Assembly: GCA_947174015.1 (NCBI GenBank) | Contig: CAMWHJ010000011.1 | Span: 1 to 63,485, forward strand | Length of the DNA: 63,485 nt | Reading direction: 5' to 3' | Source of the DNA: an uncultured Lachnospiraceae bacterium | Lineage (GTDB): Bacteria; Bacillota; Clostridia; Lachnospirales; Lachnospiraceae | In this document: piece by piece, positions 16,715-25,416 of the stretch | How positions within the stretch are numbered: position 1 is the first letter of the stretch | Layout of the letters: every line of letters begins with the position of its first letter | The notes under the pieces: model-generated | Database searches by the model: none | What the model was told of the DNA's origin: nothing | The model's input: only the letters and a program-made list of their open reading frames with translations | Translations under genes and position numbers: made by a program

Positions 16715-17548
16715 ATGGATAATTTTTATATTTGGGCAAATCGGCAGAAGGATCAGTGTGAAAAGGTTACAGAGGAGATAGAGGCTTTTCTGAGAAAAAA
16801 TGGGAAAAAGGTGGTGGCAGATAACTCCGAGCGAATTCAAAGGGAGGATATTCCGGCAGATACCCAGTGTATTTTAGTACTGGGGGGAGACGGTACCATG
16901 ATAAGAGCTGCCCATGAGGTATTACATACCCAGATACCGATGCTGGGCATCAATTTAGGTACTTTGGGATACTTGGCAGAGGTGGAGCAGTCTCAGTTGG
17001 AGCCTGCTCTAAATCAGTTGATGGGGGACAACTATATCTTGGAGGAGCGGATGATGTTAAAGGGAACAACACCGCCCCATACAGAAAATGCTTGGGAGTG
17101 TGTGGCATTAAATGATGTGGTGCTCACCCGGATAGGAAAGTTAAGACTGATGGAATATAAGATCTATGTAAACGGAAAGTATCTCCATTCCTATCAGGCA
17201 GACGGTGTGATTGTCTCAACACCCACAGGATCTACGGGCTACAATTTGTCGGTGGGAGGTCCTATTGTAAAGCCCTCTGCTGAGCTTTTGGTAATCACAC
17301 CAATCTGTCCCCATACCTTAAATTCCCGCAGTATTATTTTATCAGGAGAAGACCATGTGATGATAGAGGTGGGTGTGGGCAGAAGATGTGAGATGGAAGA
17401 AGCAGAGGTATTTTTTGATGCAGATGTTTCCATTCCTTTGCATACCGGAGAGGCAGTACATATCTGCAAGGCAGAAAGCTCTGTGAAAATGATTAAATTA
17501 AGTGACCTGAGTTTTTTGGAGGCTTTGGGACGAAAGTTAGGTGAATAG
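16715..17548 (+). CDS. nadK: NAD kinase
   Basis: Phosphorylates NAD to NADP. The 277-aa product carries the kinase signature LGGDGTMIRAA, then GINLGTLGYLAE and the substrate-binding PTGSTGYNLSVGGPI. ATG16715 has GGGGAG seven bases upstream; GTG16685 is in frame but adds 10 unconserved residues. The gap to tlyA (about 106 nt) contains an imperfect TTACTGTGCACAGTGAC palindrome at 16612-16628. Confidence 0.95.
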   Translation: MDNFYIWANRQKDQCEKVTEEIEAFLRKNGKKVVADNSERIQREDIPADTQCILVLGGDGTMIRAAHEVLHTQIPMLGINLGTLGYLAEVEQSQLEPALNQLMGDNYILEERMMLKGTTPPHTENAWECVALNDVVLTRIGKLRLMEYKIYVNGKYLHSYQADGVIVSTPTGSTGYNLSVGGPIVKPSAELLVITPICPHTLNSRSIILSGEDHVMIEVGVGRRCEMEEAEVFFDADVSIPLHTGEAVHICKAESSVKMIKLSDLSFLEALGRKLGE

Positions 17549-17552
17549 CAAA

Positions 17553-18002
17553 ATGAAAAGTGACAGACACGCAAAAATCGTGGAACTGATCGGAAAGTAT
17601 AATATTGAAACCCAAGAAGAACTGGCAGACAAGCTCAATCGGGCAGGATATCATGTGACTCAGGCAACGGTTTCCAGAGATATCCGGGAATTAAAGCTGA
17701 CGAAGGTTTCCATGGGAGAGAAGCGGCAGAAGTATGCACTGCTGCAGAAAAATGAGGATATGGCAGATAAGTATATCCGCATATTAAGAGATGGATTTGT
17801 ATCTATGGATATGGCACAGAATATTTTAGTGATCAAAACCGTATCCGGTATGGCAATGGCAGTGGCAGCCGCCATCGATGCCCTCCAATGGCAGGAGGTG
17901 GTAGGTTGTATTGCAGGGGATGATACTATTATGTGTGCAATTCGAAGTACCGATGAAAATAAGCGTGTGATGGAAAAGGTGCGAAAGATAGTATTAGATT
18001 AG
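17553..18002 (+). CDS. argR: Arginine repressor ArgR
   Basis: Hexameric, arginine-responsive transcription factor. The 149-aa product has an N-terminal winged helix (TQEELADKLNRAGYHVTQAT then VSRDIRELKLTKV). A short linker leads to the C-terminal arginine-binding domain with AIDALQWQEVVGCIAGDDTI, including the GDDT arginine-binding aspartates. ATG17553 follows AGGTGA; GTG17541 overlaps the end of nadK and is the alternative. No ARG box was recognised nearby. Confidence 0.95.
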   Translation: MKSDRHAKIVELIGKYNIETQEELADKLNRAGYHVTQATVSRDIRELKLTKVSMGEKRQKYALLQKNEDMADKYIRILRDGFVSMDMAQNILVIKTVSGMAMAVAAAIDALQWQEVVGCIAGDDTIMCAIRSTDENKRVMEKVRKIVLD

Positions 18003-18080
18003 AGATAACGTGTATTTACGGAACAGTTACGATTACATATTATGTTTGCAAAGTGAGAGAATATTGCAGAGGAGATCGAT

Positions 18081-19769
18081 ATGTTATTAAGTTTAAATGT
18101 GAAGAATTTGGCCTTAATTGATAAGGCAGAGGTAACCTTTGGAGAAGGTTTGAATATCTTAACCGGTGAAACCGGTGCCGGAAAGTCTATGCTTTTGGGT
18201 TCCCTGCAGCTTGCCTTTGGGGGAAAATTAGATAAATCTGCTTTAAAGGATGAGGAACAGGATGTTTATGTGGAAGCAGTGTTCCAACTGGAAAACGAAT
18301 ATCAGACAAAACAGTTGAATGATTTGGAAATTAATCCAGAGGATGGACAGATTATTTTATCCAGAAAGTTAAGCCATGGCAGATGGAGCAATAAAATCAA
18401 TGGTGAAAGTGTCACAGTGAAGGTACTGCAGGCAGTTTCGGAAATTTTAATTGATATTTACGGTCAGCATCAGCAGCAGATTTTGTTAAATAAGCATAAG
18501 CATTTGGAGCTGTTGGATGAGTATGCTGCGGAGGAACTGGGACAGGAAAAGGAAGCCTTGGCAGAAAGCTATCGGGAATATGTGAAATTAAAAAAGGAAT
18601 TGGAAGAGTCTTCCATGGATGAGGAGAAACGCAAGCGGGAGATTTCCTTTTTGGAGTTTGAGATAAAGGAAATTAAAGAGGCATCTTTAAAACCCGGTGA
18701 AGATGAGGAATTAGAAAAGAGTTACCGGAAAATGAGCAATGGCAGGAAAATTATGGAAAACCTATATCAGATTCATCAGGCAACCGGCAGCAGTGAAAGT
18801 ATGGGTGCCGGAGAGCAGGTTGGCATTGCCTTAAAGACCTTGGAATCTGCGGCAGGGATAGAAGAAGAACTGGCTGTGTATCAGGGACAGTTGGCAGAGA
18901 TTGATGCATTGCTGAGCGATTTTAACAGGGATATTCTCCAATATATGGACAGTCTGGAATTTAACGAAGAAGATTTTGTGCAGACGGAGGAGAGATTAGA
19001 CTGTATCAATAAATTAAAGGCAAAATATGGAAAGACGATTGAAGATATTTTAGCCTATGGCGAAACAAAGCAGCAGGAGCTGGATAAATTAAATGATTAT
19101 GATGCATATGTGAATACTTTAAAGGAAAACATAGAACAGAAGGAACGGGAATTGTTAAAGATTTCACAATCCATCAGTGAAATCCGAAAGAAAAAAGCAC
19201 AGGAGCTTTGTGAAAAAGTAAAGCAGCACTTGGAGGACTTAAATTTCTTAAATACGGAATTTACCATGGAATTTCAGGATACCAAAGTATTCAGTGCCAA
19301 CGGCATGGATGAAGTACAGTTTATGATAGCCACCAATCTAAATGAGCCGTTAAGACCGCTGCACACCACAGCTTCCGGCGGTGAGCTTTCCAGAATCATG
19401 CTGGCCATTAAGACGGTTTTGGCTGACAATGACAACATCGACACTTTGATTTTTGATGAAATTGATACGGGAATCAGTGGAAGAACAGCCCAGAAGGTAT
19501 CCGAGAAAATGGCATTGATTGCCAAAAACCACCAGTTAATTTGTATTACCCATCTGCCCCAGATTGCTGCCATGGCAGACCGGCACTACATTATTGAGAA
19601 AGAGGTGGAGCAGGATAAGACCATTACCAAGGTCAGAGAGCTGAATGAGCAGGAAGAAATCACAGAGCTTGCCAGAATGTTGGGTGGTGTGACCATTACG
19701 GATACGACCATTCAAAGTGCCAGAGAAATGAAGCAGTTGGCTAAAACGTTAGCAGAGTGTCAGGAGTAA
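18081..19769 (+). CDS. recN: DNA repair protein RecN
   Basis: An SMC-like ATPase that tethers broken DNA ends. The 562-aa product begins MLLSLNVKNLALID with a P-loop GETGAGKSM at about residues 29-37. A long two-part coiled coil (about 150-380) follows, then the ABC signature TASGGELSRIMLA and Walker B LIFDEIDTGISG, ending with HLPQIAAMAD. No convincing LexA box was seen upstream. Confidence 0.96.
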   Translation: MLLSLNVKNLALIDKAEVTFGEGLNILTGETGAGKSMLLGSLQLAFGGKLDKSALKDEEQDVYVEAVFQLENEYQTKQLNDLEINPEDGQIILSRKLSHGRWSNKINGESVTVKVLQAVSEILIDIYGQHQQQILLNKHKHLELLDEYAAEELGQEKEALAESYREYVKLKKELEESSMDEEKRKREISFLEFEIKEIKEASLKPGEDEELEKSYRKMSNGRKIMENLYQIHQATGSSESMGAGEQVGIALKTLESAAGIEEELAVYQGQLAEIDALLSDFNRDILQYMDSLEFNEEDFVQTEERLDCINKLKAKYGKTIEDILAYGETKQQELDKLNDYDAYVNTLKENIEQKERELLKISQSISEIRKKKAQELCEKVKQHLEDLNFLNTEFTMEFQDTKVFSANGMDEVQFMIATNLNEPLRPLHTTASGGELSRIMLAIKTVLADNDNIDTLIFDEIDTGISGRTAQKVSEKMALIAKNHQLICITHLPQIAAMADRHYIIEKEVEQDKTITKVRELNEQEEITELARMLGGVTITDTTIQSAREMKQLAKTLAECQE

Positions 19770-19775
19770 TATTTT

Positions 19776-19815
19776 GTAACTGTTCCGCAGGTCTATGCAT
19801 ATACTGCACAGACCG
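19776..19815. repeat. Hairpin repeat, family C (copy 2)
   Basis: GTAACTGTTC followed by a hairpin of GGTCTATGCA and TGCACAGACC-type arms. It is near-identical to 63434-63473 and to the reverse complement of 5399-5439. It lies directly after recN and may also serve as a 3' hairpin. Confidence 0.75.
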
Positions 19816-19984
19816 TAATAAAACGTATTGGCAAATATTATAAAATTGTACAAAATATAACTGGTGTGAAACCCTTAGGATTCCGTATACTAAGAGAGAA
19901 AAAACAGTGTACTGTATTCAGGCATTATAGGAAAGAACTTGCCTGAGCAGGAAACTGGGACAATGGGAATCAGAGGTGTTGAAA

Positions 19985-21253
19985 ATGGAAGGGTATCGCA
20001 GATTTTTATGGCGCCTGTTGGCGGTCAGTGTGTTTGTTACATGTGTTTATACTTATATGTGCGTCAGGGATGCCATACCCGATGAACTTAATCTGCGGGC
20101 AGGGCAGACACAGGAGTTAAGTTTCAATCTTCCCCTAAGGGTACAGGGGGAGATTGAAAAAAGCAGCGTGCCGGCAGCGGCTGGAAGAGAAGAAACCATT
20201 GGAGAATCCCTGCACTTGAATCTGCAAAAAAACTGTCAGATTGCCACCAGCCAAACCGGAGACTACCGTATGCAGTGCCGTCTTTTTGGAATCTTTCCTC
20301 TAAAGCAGGTAAATATCCATGTGGTGGAGGATATGAAGGTAATACCTGCGGGTGTACCTATCGGTATCTATTTAAAGACCTCCGGAGTTATGGTGATTGG
20401 CACAGGAGAGGTGAAAGGGATGGACGGCATGAGCTATGAGCCGGCATATAGTCTGGTGAAATCGGGCGACTATATTGAACAGGTCAATGGGGAAACCGTG
20501 TACAACAAGCGGGATTTGATTGAACTGGTAAACAAAAGCGATGGACAGGCAGTTTTAACTCTTCGGAGGGAAGGAAAAGAGTTAAAGGTTAAGGTAAAAT
20601 GTATCAGAACTGCCGGGGATGAGCAGAAGATGGGCATTTGGGTACGAGATAACACTCAGGGAATCGGCACCATAACTTATGTGACAGAGGAAGGGTACTT
20701 TGGAGCACTGGGACATGGCATCAATGATGTGGATACCGGCGGACTGATGGAACTGGAAAATGGCAGTCTTTATGCCACAGAAATTGTATCTGTCATCAAG
20801 GGCAGTGACGGCAGCCCCGGAGCTTTGGAAGGCGTGATTTATTACAACAACGATGCCAAGCGGGGGACGATTTTGAAAAACACAGATTGTGGTATTTTCG
20901 GCATGGTGGATGAAAAATTGCAACAGAAGATATCCCAAGAAGCCATTCCGATATGCCTGAAGCAGGAAATCAAGAAAGGTCCTGCGGTGATTCGCTGTAC
21001 GGTCAATGGGGAAACCAAGGAGTATCAAGTGGAAATTGAAGAAGTACGTCTAAACAGCCAAGAGCTGAACAAGGGGCTTGTTATGCGGGTTACGGATCAA
21101 GAACTGTTGGAGACTACCGGGGGAATTGTACAGGGTATGAGTGGAAGTCCCATTATACAGGATGGAAAGCTTGTGGGTGCAGTGACCCATGTGTTTGTCA
21201 ATGACTCAGCCAAAGGATATGGGATTTTTATAGAAAACATGCTTAAGCAGTGA
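19985..21253 (+). CDS. spoIVB: SpoIVB serine peptidase (family S55)
   Basis: Forespore-secreted protease that triggers sigma-K activation by cutting SpoIVFA. The 422-aa product has an N-terminal membrane/signal segment (about 8-26), a PDZ domain (about 115-200, with GDYIEQVNGE) and the S55 domain. H244 lies in ALGHGIND and the serine is in the GMSGSP motif (residues 384-389). I chose ATG19985 because AGAGGTG lies six bases upstream. A CGTATACTA sequence at about 19884 weakly resembles a sigma-F/G -10 element. spo0A, usually next, is not present; minus-strand cobalamin genes follow. Confidence 0.95.
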   Translation: MEGYRRFLWRLLAVSVFVTCVYTYMCVRDAIPDELNLRAGQTQELSFNLPLRVQGEIEKSSVPAAAGREETIGESLHLNLQKNCQIATSQTGDYRMQCRLFGIFPLKQVNIHVVEDMKVIPAGVPIGIYLKTSGVMVIGTGEVKGMDGMSYEPAYSLVKSGDYIEQVNGETVYNKRDLIELVNKSDGQAVLTLRREGKELKVKVKCIRTAGDEQKMGIWVRDNTQGIGTITYVTEEGYFGALGHGINDVDTGGLMELENGSLYATEIVSVIKGSDGSPGALEGVIYYNNDAKRGTILKNTDCGIFGMVDEKLQQKISQEAIPICLKQEIKKGPAVIRCTVNGETKEYQVEIEEVRLNSQELNKGLVMRVTDQELLETTGGIVQGMSGSPIIQDGKLVGAVTHVFVNDSAKGYGIFIENMLKQ

Positions 21254-21323
21254 CAGAGGTTGTGACAGTGCTGGAAACGGATGATTCGGTAGAGCTGCTG
21301 AGTTTGGGGCAGCCTAACATTTG

Positions 21324-21366
21324 CAATGGAATCAAGATAAGGGTAATCCTCTTTTTGATTCCATTG
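21324..21366. terminator. Inverted repeat between convergent spoIVB and cbiJ
   Basis: CAATGGAATCAA (21324-21335) is perfectly complementary to TTGATTCCATTG (21355-21366), with a 19-nt loop. There is no T run on the plus strand. Its place between two convergent genes suggests a bidirectional terminator or an end-protecting hairpin. Confidence 0.45.
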
Positions 21367-21413
21367 TATATAGTGCTAATGGAAACAGTAATGTGATAGA
21401 CAGCATTCAGAAA

Positions 21414-22175
21414 TTAGATGGCATTTTCCAGCAGCTCTATAATCTCCTCCAAGGAATACCCTTCCGTTTCCTCCTGTTGTAACCCGATGACCACCAGTGT
21501 TATGCCGGTTTTTCTGGCACTTTCTGCTTTTTCCAGAAAGCCTCCTATTTTACCGGAGTTTTTAGTTAGAAGGTAGGAGATGTGAAACTGGTAAATCATT
21601 GCGGTGTTTAATTCTTCTGAAAAGGGTCCCTGCATACAAATCAGGTGTTTTCCCTGAAAACCCAGAGAAAAGCTGTCAGATACCATCTGAGGATTTGGAA
21701 GAATTCGTGCAAAAATACGATTTTGATAGTCTGGTATTACCGTAAGTTTTTTCAACTCCTTGCTTCCTGTGGTGGCAAGAATATTTCCTGTGGTGGTGGA
21801 TAAATATTTTGCTGCCGCTTCCATAGATTTTACATAGACCACATGTTCTGATGTTTGCCACTCTTCTTTTGGGCGGAGAATCCGGTAGTAGGGAAGGGAA
21901 GCTCTTTTAGATGCCAATTTAATATTTTTCGATGCTATCAGGGCGTAGGGGTGGGTGGCATCCAAGACAGCATCAAATACCTGAGCTTTCATATAAAGGT
22001 ACATTTCTTCTGCATCCATCGGTTTGGTATGCACCGTAAGATTGGGATGGGAGGGCAGAAGAATTTTTCCATATTCGGTGGCAACACATACGGTCAGCAG
22101 CACATCTTTATTCATAAGATATTCGGTTAATTTTCTGCCTTCGGTGGTGCCGGCAAAGATAAGATAATGTTTCAT
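21414..22175 (-). CDS. cbiJ: Precorrin-6A / cobalt-precorrin-6A reductase
   Basis: Reduces the macrocycle of (cobalt-)precorrin-6A with NAD(P)H in corrin ring synthesis. The 253-aa product begins with a Rossmann-like LIFAGTTEGRKL and contains VLDATHPYA, TTGSKEL and MQGPFSEELN-type sequence typical of CobK/CbiJ. In this strictly anaerobic-type cluster CbiJ is the better name. It lies downstream of cbiG on the minus strand, separated by about 50 nt that contain a GTAAC...GTTAC half-repeat. Confidence 0.93.
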   Translation of the reverse strand: MKHYLIFAGTTEGRKLTEYLMNKDVLLTVCVATEYGKILLPSHPNLTVHTKPMDAEEMYLYMKAQVFDAVLDATHPYALIASKNIKLASKRASLPYYRILRPKEEWQTSEHVVYVKSMEAAAKYLSTTTGNILATTGSKELKKLTVIPDYQNRIFARILPNPQMVSDSFSLGFQGKHLICMQGPFSEELNTAMIYQFHISYLLTKNSGKIGGFLEKAESARKTGITLVVIGLQQEETEGYSLEEIIELLENAI

Positions 22176-22185
22176 AAGTTTTTCT

Positions 22186-22201
22186 GTAACTATTTCGTTA
22201 C
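22186..22201. repeat. Short GTAAC...GTTAC inverted repeat
   Basis: A 16-bp element of GTAAC, six bases (TATTTC) and GTTAC, between cbiJ and cbiG. It looks like a shortened family A repeat. Confidence 0.4.
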
Positions 22202-22224
22202 ATTTCCTTTCCTTCTATGTTATG

Positions 22225-23283
22225 TCACGGGATATCTTGCCCCTTATCATCAAAATATAAGGTTTTTGGCGGCAATAGTGCAATGGCAAGTGTCATACCT
22301 TGGCAGCATACTTTAGATAGCAGCAGCTTTCCCTGGGGAGCGTATGCCAGTGCGGAGCGTTCACACACATTGTCCACTCCGGTGATGCTTTGTACAAAGT
22401 CAGAACCGGTAAAATTTCCGGCTACTTCCAATAGGGTGTCTTTATCATAAGTGTGAAAAGGAACCTGGTAGTAGGAAGATAACTGCCATAGTCCCTGTTC
22501 TTCTTTTTTTAAATCAATGCTGGCAATGGCAGCAATACTTTCCGGAAAAATGTAATTTTCCTCCAGATGTTTGTCCACAAACTCCCTTAATTGTGAAAAG
22601 GTGGTATTCTTTTTACAGCCCATACCCAGAACCACTTGTTTTGGAATCAAAAATAAGGTATGATAAAAGGGTTTGGAGTGAAAAAAAGGACTGATGCAAA
22701 ATCCGGTTTCTGCGTTGTCTAAGGTAATCCCTCCAGGGAGAGAACCTTTGGGGATATTTCCTGATATTCCAATGGGAATGTGCTCCAGCAAATCAGCAGA
22801 AATCTTTTTGGCAAGTGTCATATCCGACAACGCAAGGTTGTTTTCTTTGGCAAAAGTATCGACAGAAAAGCAGTGGTTGATATCTGTGGCAGTGGAAATC
22901 ACAGCAGTGGCATGTAACACAGAGGCAGCCTGTTTTGCAAAATCATTTCCGCCCCCCATATGACCGGATAAAAGGGAGATGACAAACTGTCCTTTCTCAT
23001 CAATAACCAGTACGCAGGGGTCCGAAGTTTTTTCTTGTAGAAAAGGTGCAATGGAACGAACGGCAATGCCGCAGGCACTGATGAAAATCAGTACATGATT
23101 GCGTTGAAAGCATTGAGAAACTTGTTCCTTTAGGGGTTTTGTTAAGGGAGTTAGTTCTTTCACCGTTGCATATTTTTCCATGGTAAAGGATGTGCAGGGA
23201 GTATTTTTGGCGGAAAAGTATTCGTATAGTATCAGTGAAAGCTTACTGGCTTGACGTGTAAAGGAAAACAAAATAATTTCCAT
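22225..23283 (-). CDS. cbiG: Cobalt-precorrin-5A hydrolase CbiG
   Basis: Opens the delta-lactone of cobalt-precorrin-5A and releases acetaldehyde, a step specific to the anaerobic pathway. The 352-aa product has an N-terminal domain with LIFISACGIAVRSIAPFL and SLLSGHMGGGNDFAKQ-type motifs. The C-terminal CbiG domain carries VLGMGCKKNT. The start at 23283 follows GGAGAT by about eight bases; an in-frame ATG at 23304 is less likely. It is divergent from cbiD. Confidence 0.94.
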   Translation of the reverse strand: MEIILFSFTRQASKLSLILYEYFSAKNTPCTSFTMEKYATVKELTPLTKPLKEQVSQCFQRNHVLIFISACGIAVRSIAPFLQEKTSDPCVLVIDEKGQFVISLLSGHMGGGNDFAKQAASVLHATAVISTATDINHCFSVDTFAKENNLALSDMTLAKKISADLLEHIPIGISGNIPKGSLPGGITLDNAETGFCISPFFHSKPFYHTLFLIPKQVVLGMGCKKNTTFSQLREFVDKHLEENYIFPESIAAIASIDLKKEEQGLWQLSSYYQVPFHTYDKDTLLEVAGNFTGSDFVQSITGVDNVCERSALAYAPQGKLLLSKVCCQGMTLAIALLPPKTLYFDDKGQDIP

Positions 23284-23382
23284 AGCTAATATCTCCTTCC
23301 CCAAAACTGGTATGGCTATTCTTATAGTAACACACTGGAAAGGATAAGGAAAGTGAACGTATGTTTTGCATGGCTTTTGTTG

Positions 23383-23409
23383 GTAACTATGAGGGTACGG
23401 AATAGTTAC
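23383..23409. repeat. Intergenic palindrome, family A (copy 2)
   Basis: A 27-bp imperfect palindrome with GTAACTAT and ATAGTTAC arms in the divergent cbiG/cbiD region, preceded by TTGCATGG as in the copy at 25-51. It could overlap regulatory sites of both genes. Confidence 0.7.
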
Positions 23410-23513
23410 GAAAATTGTTACACATGACCAATAAGGTTTGTACTATGACTTTGTGGACAGCAATAGATGGGAAGATGGCAAACAAATTGTCCATGAACAA
23501 TGAGGGAGTGCTT

Positions 23514-24626
23514 ATGAAAAAGGAAAAGTTAAGAAGCGGCTACACCACAGGAACTTGTGCTGCCATTGCTGCCAAGGCAGCAACTAAAATGATATTTTTG
23601 GATGAGGAGTTGGAATGGGAAACCATTGTAACGCCCAAGGGAGTGCCTGTCAGTGTAAAGCTTTCTCATATCAAAAGGCAAGAAAACCGTGTGAGCTGTG
23701 CCGTGAAAAAGGATGCCGGTGACGATCCGGATATAACCAATGGGATTTTGGTCTATGCATCGGTGGAACTGACGGACAAAGAAACCATGGAAGTGGATGG
23801 TGGGGTGGGGGTAGGCAGAATTACTAAGCCCGGACTTACTCAAAAAATTGGAGAGGCGGCAATTAATCCGATGCCAAAAGCCATGATAGAACACGAAGTG
23901 GGAATGGTGTTGAAAGAACAGGGCTATCATGGAGGTGCGAAAATAATTATATCTGTTCCCCAGGGAGAAGAGATTGCCAAGAAGACATTTAATCCTCGCT
24001 TGGGAATTGAGGGAGGAATCTCCATTCTGGGTACCAGTGGAATTGTGGAGCCAATGAGCCAGCAGGCATTGGTGGATACCATTCAGACAGAGTTAAATGT
24101 GAGAAAGGCAGAGGGAGTAAAACAGCTTGTAATTACTCCGGGAAATTATGGGGAAGATTTTATTCGTGACAGTCTTCATCTAAACTTAAATCAGGCAGTA
24201 AAGTGCAGCAATTTTGTGGGACAGACCATTGACATGGCGGTGGAGATGGAATTTGAAAGTATTTTGCTGGTTGGTCATATTGGAAAGTTTGTGAAACTGG
24301 CGGCAGGTATCATGAATACTCATTCCCATCAGGCAGACGGAAGAATGGAGATATTTACTGCCCATGCAGCACTGGCAGGTGTGCCTGTGGAGATACTTCA
24401 AGTACTGATGGAGTGTATCTCTGCGGATGAAGCAGTAAAAACATTAAAAGAATCCGGGTATTTGGATGATACAATGGAGAGGATTTTAAGAAAAGTGGAA
24501 TTTCATTTGAGAGAGAGATGTCATAACCAGATTCCCATTGGTGCTGTTTTATTTTCTAACCTTTATGGCATCTTAGGTACCACTGGGATGGCAGCAGAAT
24601 TACTCAAATGTAACGGTTCCGTATAG
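23514..24626 (+). CDS. cbiD: Cobalt-precorrin-5B C1-methyltransferase
   Basis: CbiD methylates C1 of the corrin precursor in the anaerobic pathway. The 370-aa product begins KLRSGYTTGTCAAIAAKAA, the family hallmark. It contains VKKDAGDDPDIT, GITKPGL-like sequence, GTSGIVEPMS and HIGKFVKLAAG. I chose ATG23514 because GAGGGAG lies five bases upstream and family similarity starts there; upstream in-frame codons are unsupported. It opens the plus-strand cobalamin run. Confidence 0.95.
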   Translation: MKKEKLRSGYTTGTCAAIAAKAATKMIFLDEELEWETIVTPKGVPVSVKLSHIKRQENRVSCAVKKDAGDDPDITNGILVYASVELTDKETMEVDGGVGVGRITKPGLTQKIGEAAINPMPKAMIEHEVGMVLKEQGYHGGAKIIISVPQGEEIAKKTFNPRLGIEGGISILGTSGIVEPMSQQALVDTIQTELNVRKAEGVKQLVITPGNYGEDFIRDSLHLNLNQAVKCSNFVGQTIDMAVEMEFESILLVGHIGKFVKLAAGIMNTHSHQADGRMEIFTAHAALAGVPVEILQVLMECISADEAVKTLKESGYLDDTMERILRKVEFHLRERCHNQIPIGAVLFSNLYGILGTTGMAAELLKCNGSV

Positions 24627-24669
24627 GACAGTACATCAATAAACAATGAGAACGTAAGGAGGAACTGCC

Positions 24670-25416
24670 ATGAGTGGAATACTATATGGAATCGGAACAG
24701 GACCGGGGGATCCGGAATTACTTACAATAAAAGCAGTAAGAATTATCAAGGAATGTGATATGATTGCCCTGCCGGTTTCTCAGGTGAGTTTTGGGACAGA
24801 ACCTGTACTGTTAGAGCCAAAGAATAAAAAAAGAGAAAAATTTCTGAGTGGCTGTACGGCTTATAACATTGTCTCTCCCATGGTACCGGAAATTCAGCAA
24901 AAGGAGATTCTGTTTGTACCCATGCCCATGATAAAAAACAAGGAAGAACTGAAGAAAGTCCATGATATCAGTGCAGAGAAAATCATAGAATTGATAAAAG
25001 AGGGAAAAAAAGTGGGATTTCTCACCTTAGGAGATCCCACGATATATTCCACCTATCTGTATCTTCATAACCGAGTGGCCAAAAAGGGGATTCCCACCCA
25101 GATCATATGCGGAATTCCGTCTTTTTGTGCAGCAGCAGCAAGATTAAACCAAGGATTGGCAGAGAACAAAGAGCAGTTGCATATTATTCCTGCTTCCTAT
25201 GGAGTGGGGGAAGCCTTAAAGCTATCTGGAACAAAGGTACTGATGAAAAGTGGAAAAAAGCTAAAAGAGGTTACAGAGGAAGTGGCAAAGACCGGGCAAA
25301 AGATGCAGATGGTGGAGGACTGTGGCATGAAAACGGAAAAAGTTTATCATTCCATAGCAGAAATGCCCCAAACAGGCAGTTATTATTCCTTGATTATGGT
25401 AAAGGGGGAATCATAA
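24670..25416 (+). CDS. cbiL: (Cobalt-)precorrin-2 C20-methyltransferase
   Basis: First SAM-dependent methylation after precorrin-2/cobalt-factor II. The 248-aa product has the tetrapyrrole methylase fold, with GIGTGPGDPELLTIKA at the N-terminus, GDPTIYSTYLYLH and GIPSFCAAAARL. These fit CbiL/CobI best. AGGAGG precedes the ATG, and the stop directly abuts the cbiF start. Confidence 0.94.
   Translation: MSGILYGIGTGPGDPELLTIKAVRIIKECDMIALPVSQVSFGTEPVLLEPKNKKREKFLSGCTAYNIVSPMVPEIQQKEILFVPMPMIKNKEELKKVHDISAEKIIELIKEGKKVGFLTLGDPTIYSTYLYLHNRVAKKGIPTQIICGIPSFCAAAARLNQGLAENKEQLHIIPASYGVGEALKLSGTKVLMKSGKKLKEVTEEVAKTGQKMQMVEDCGMKTEKVYHSIAEMPQTGSYYSLIMVKGES

Noticed and set aside
18003-18080. LexA box upstream of recN
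   Set aside because: Only a partial ACATATTATGT-like match; not convincing.
23305-23513. Cobalamin riboswitch upstream of cbiD or cbiG
   Set aside because: No B12-box or core consensus could be found by eye on either strand.
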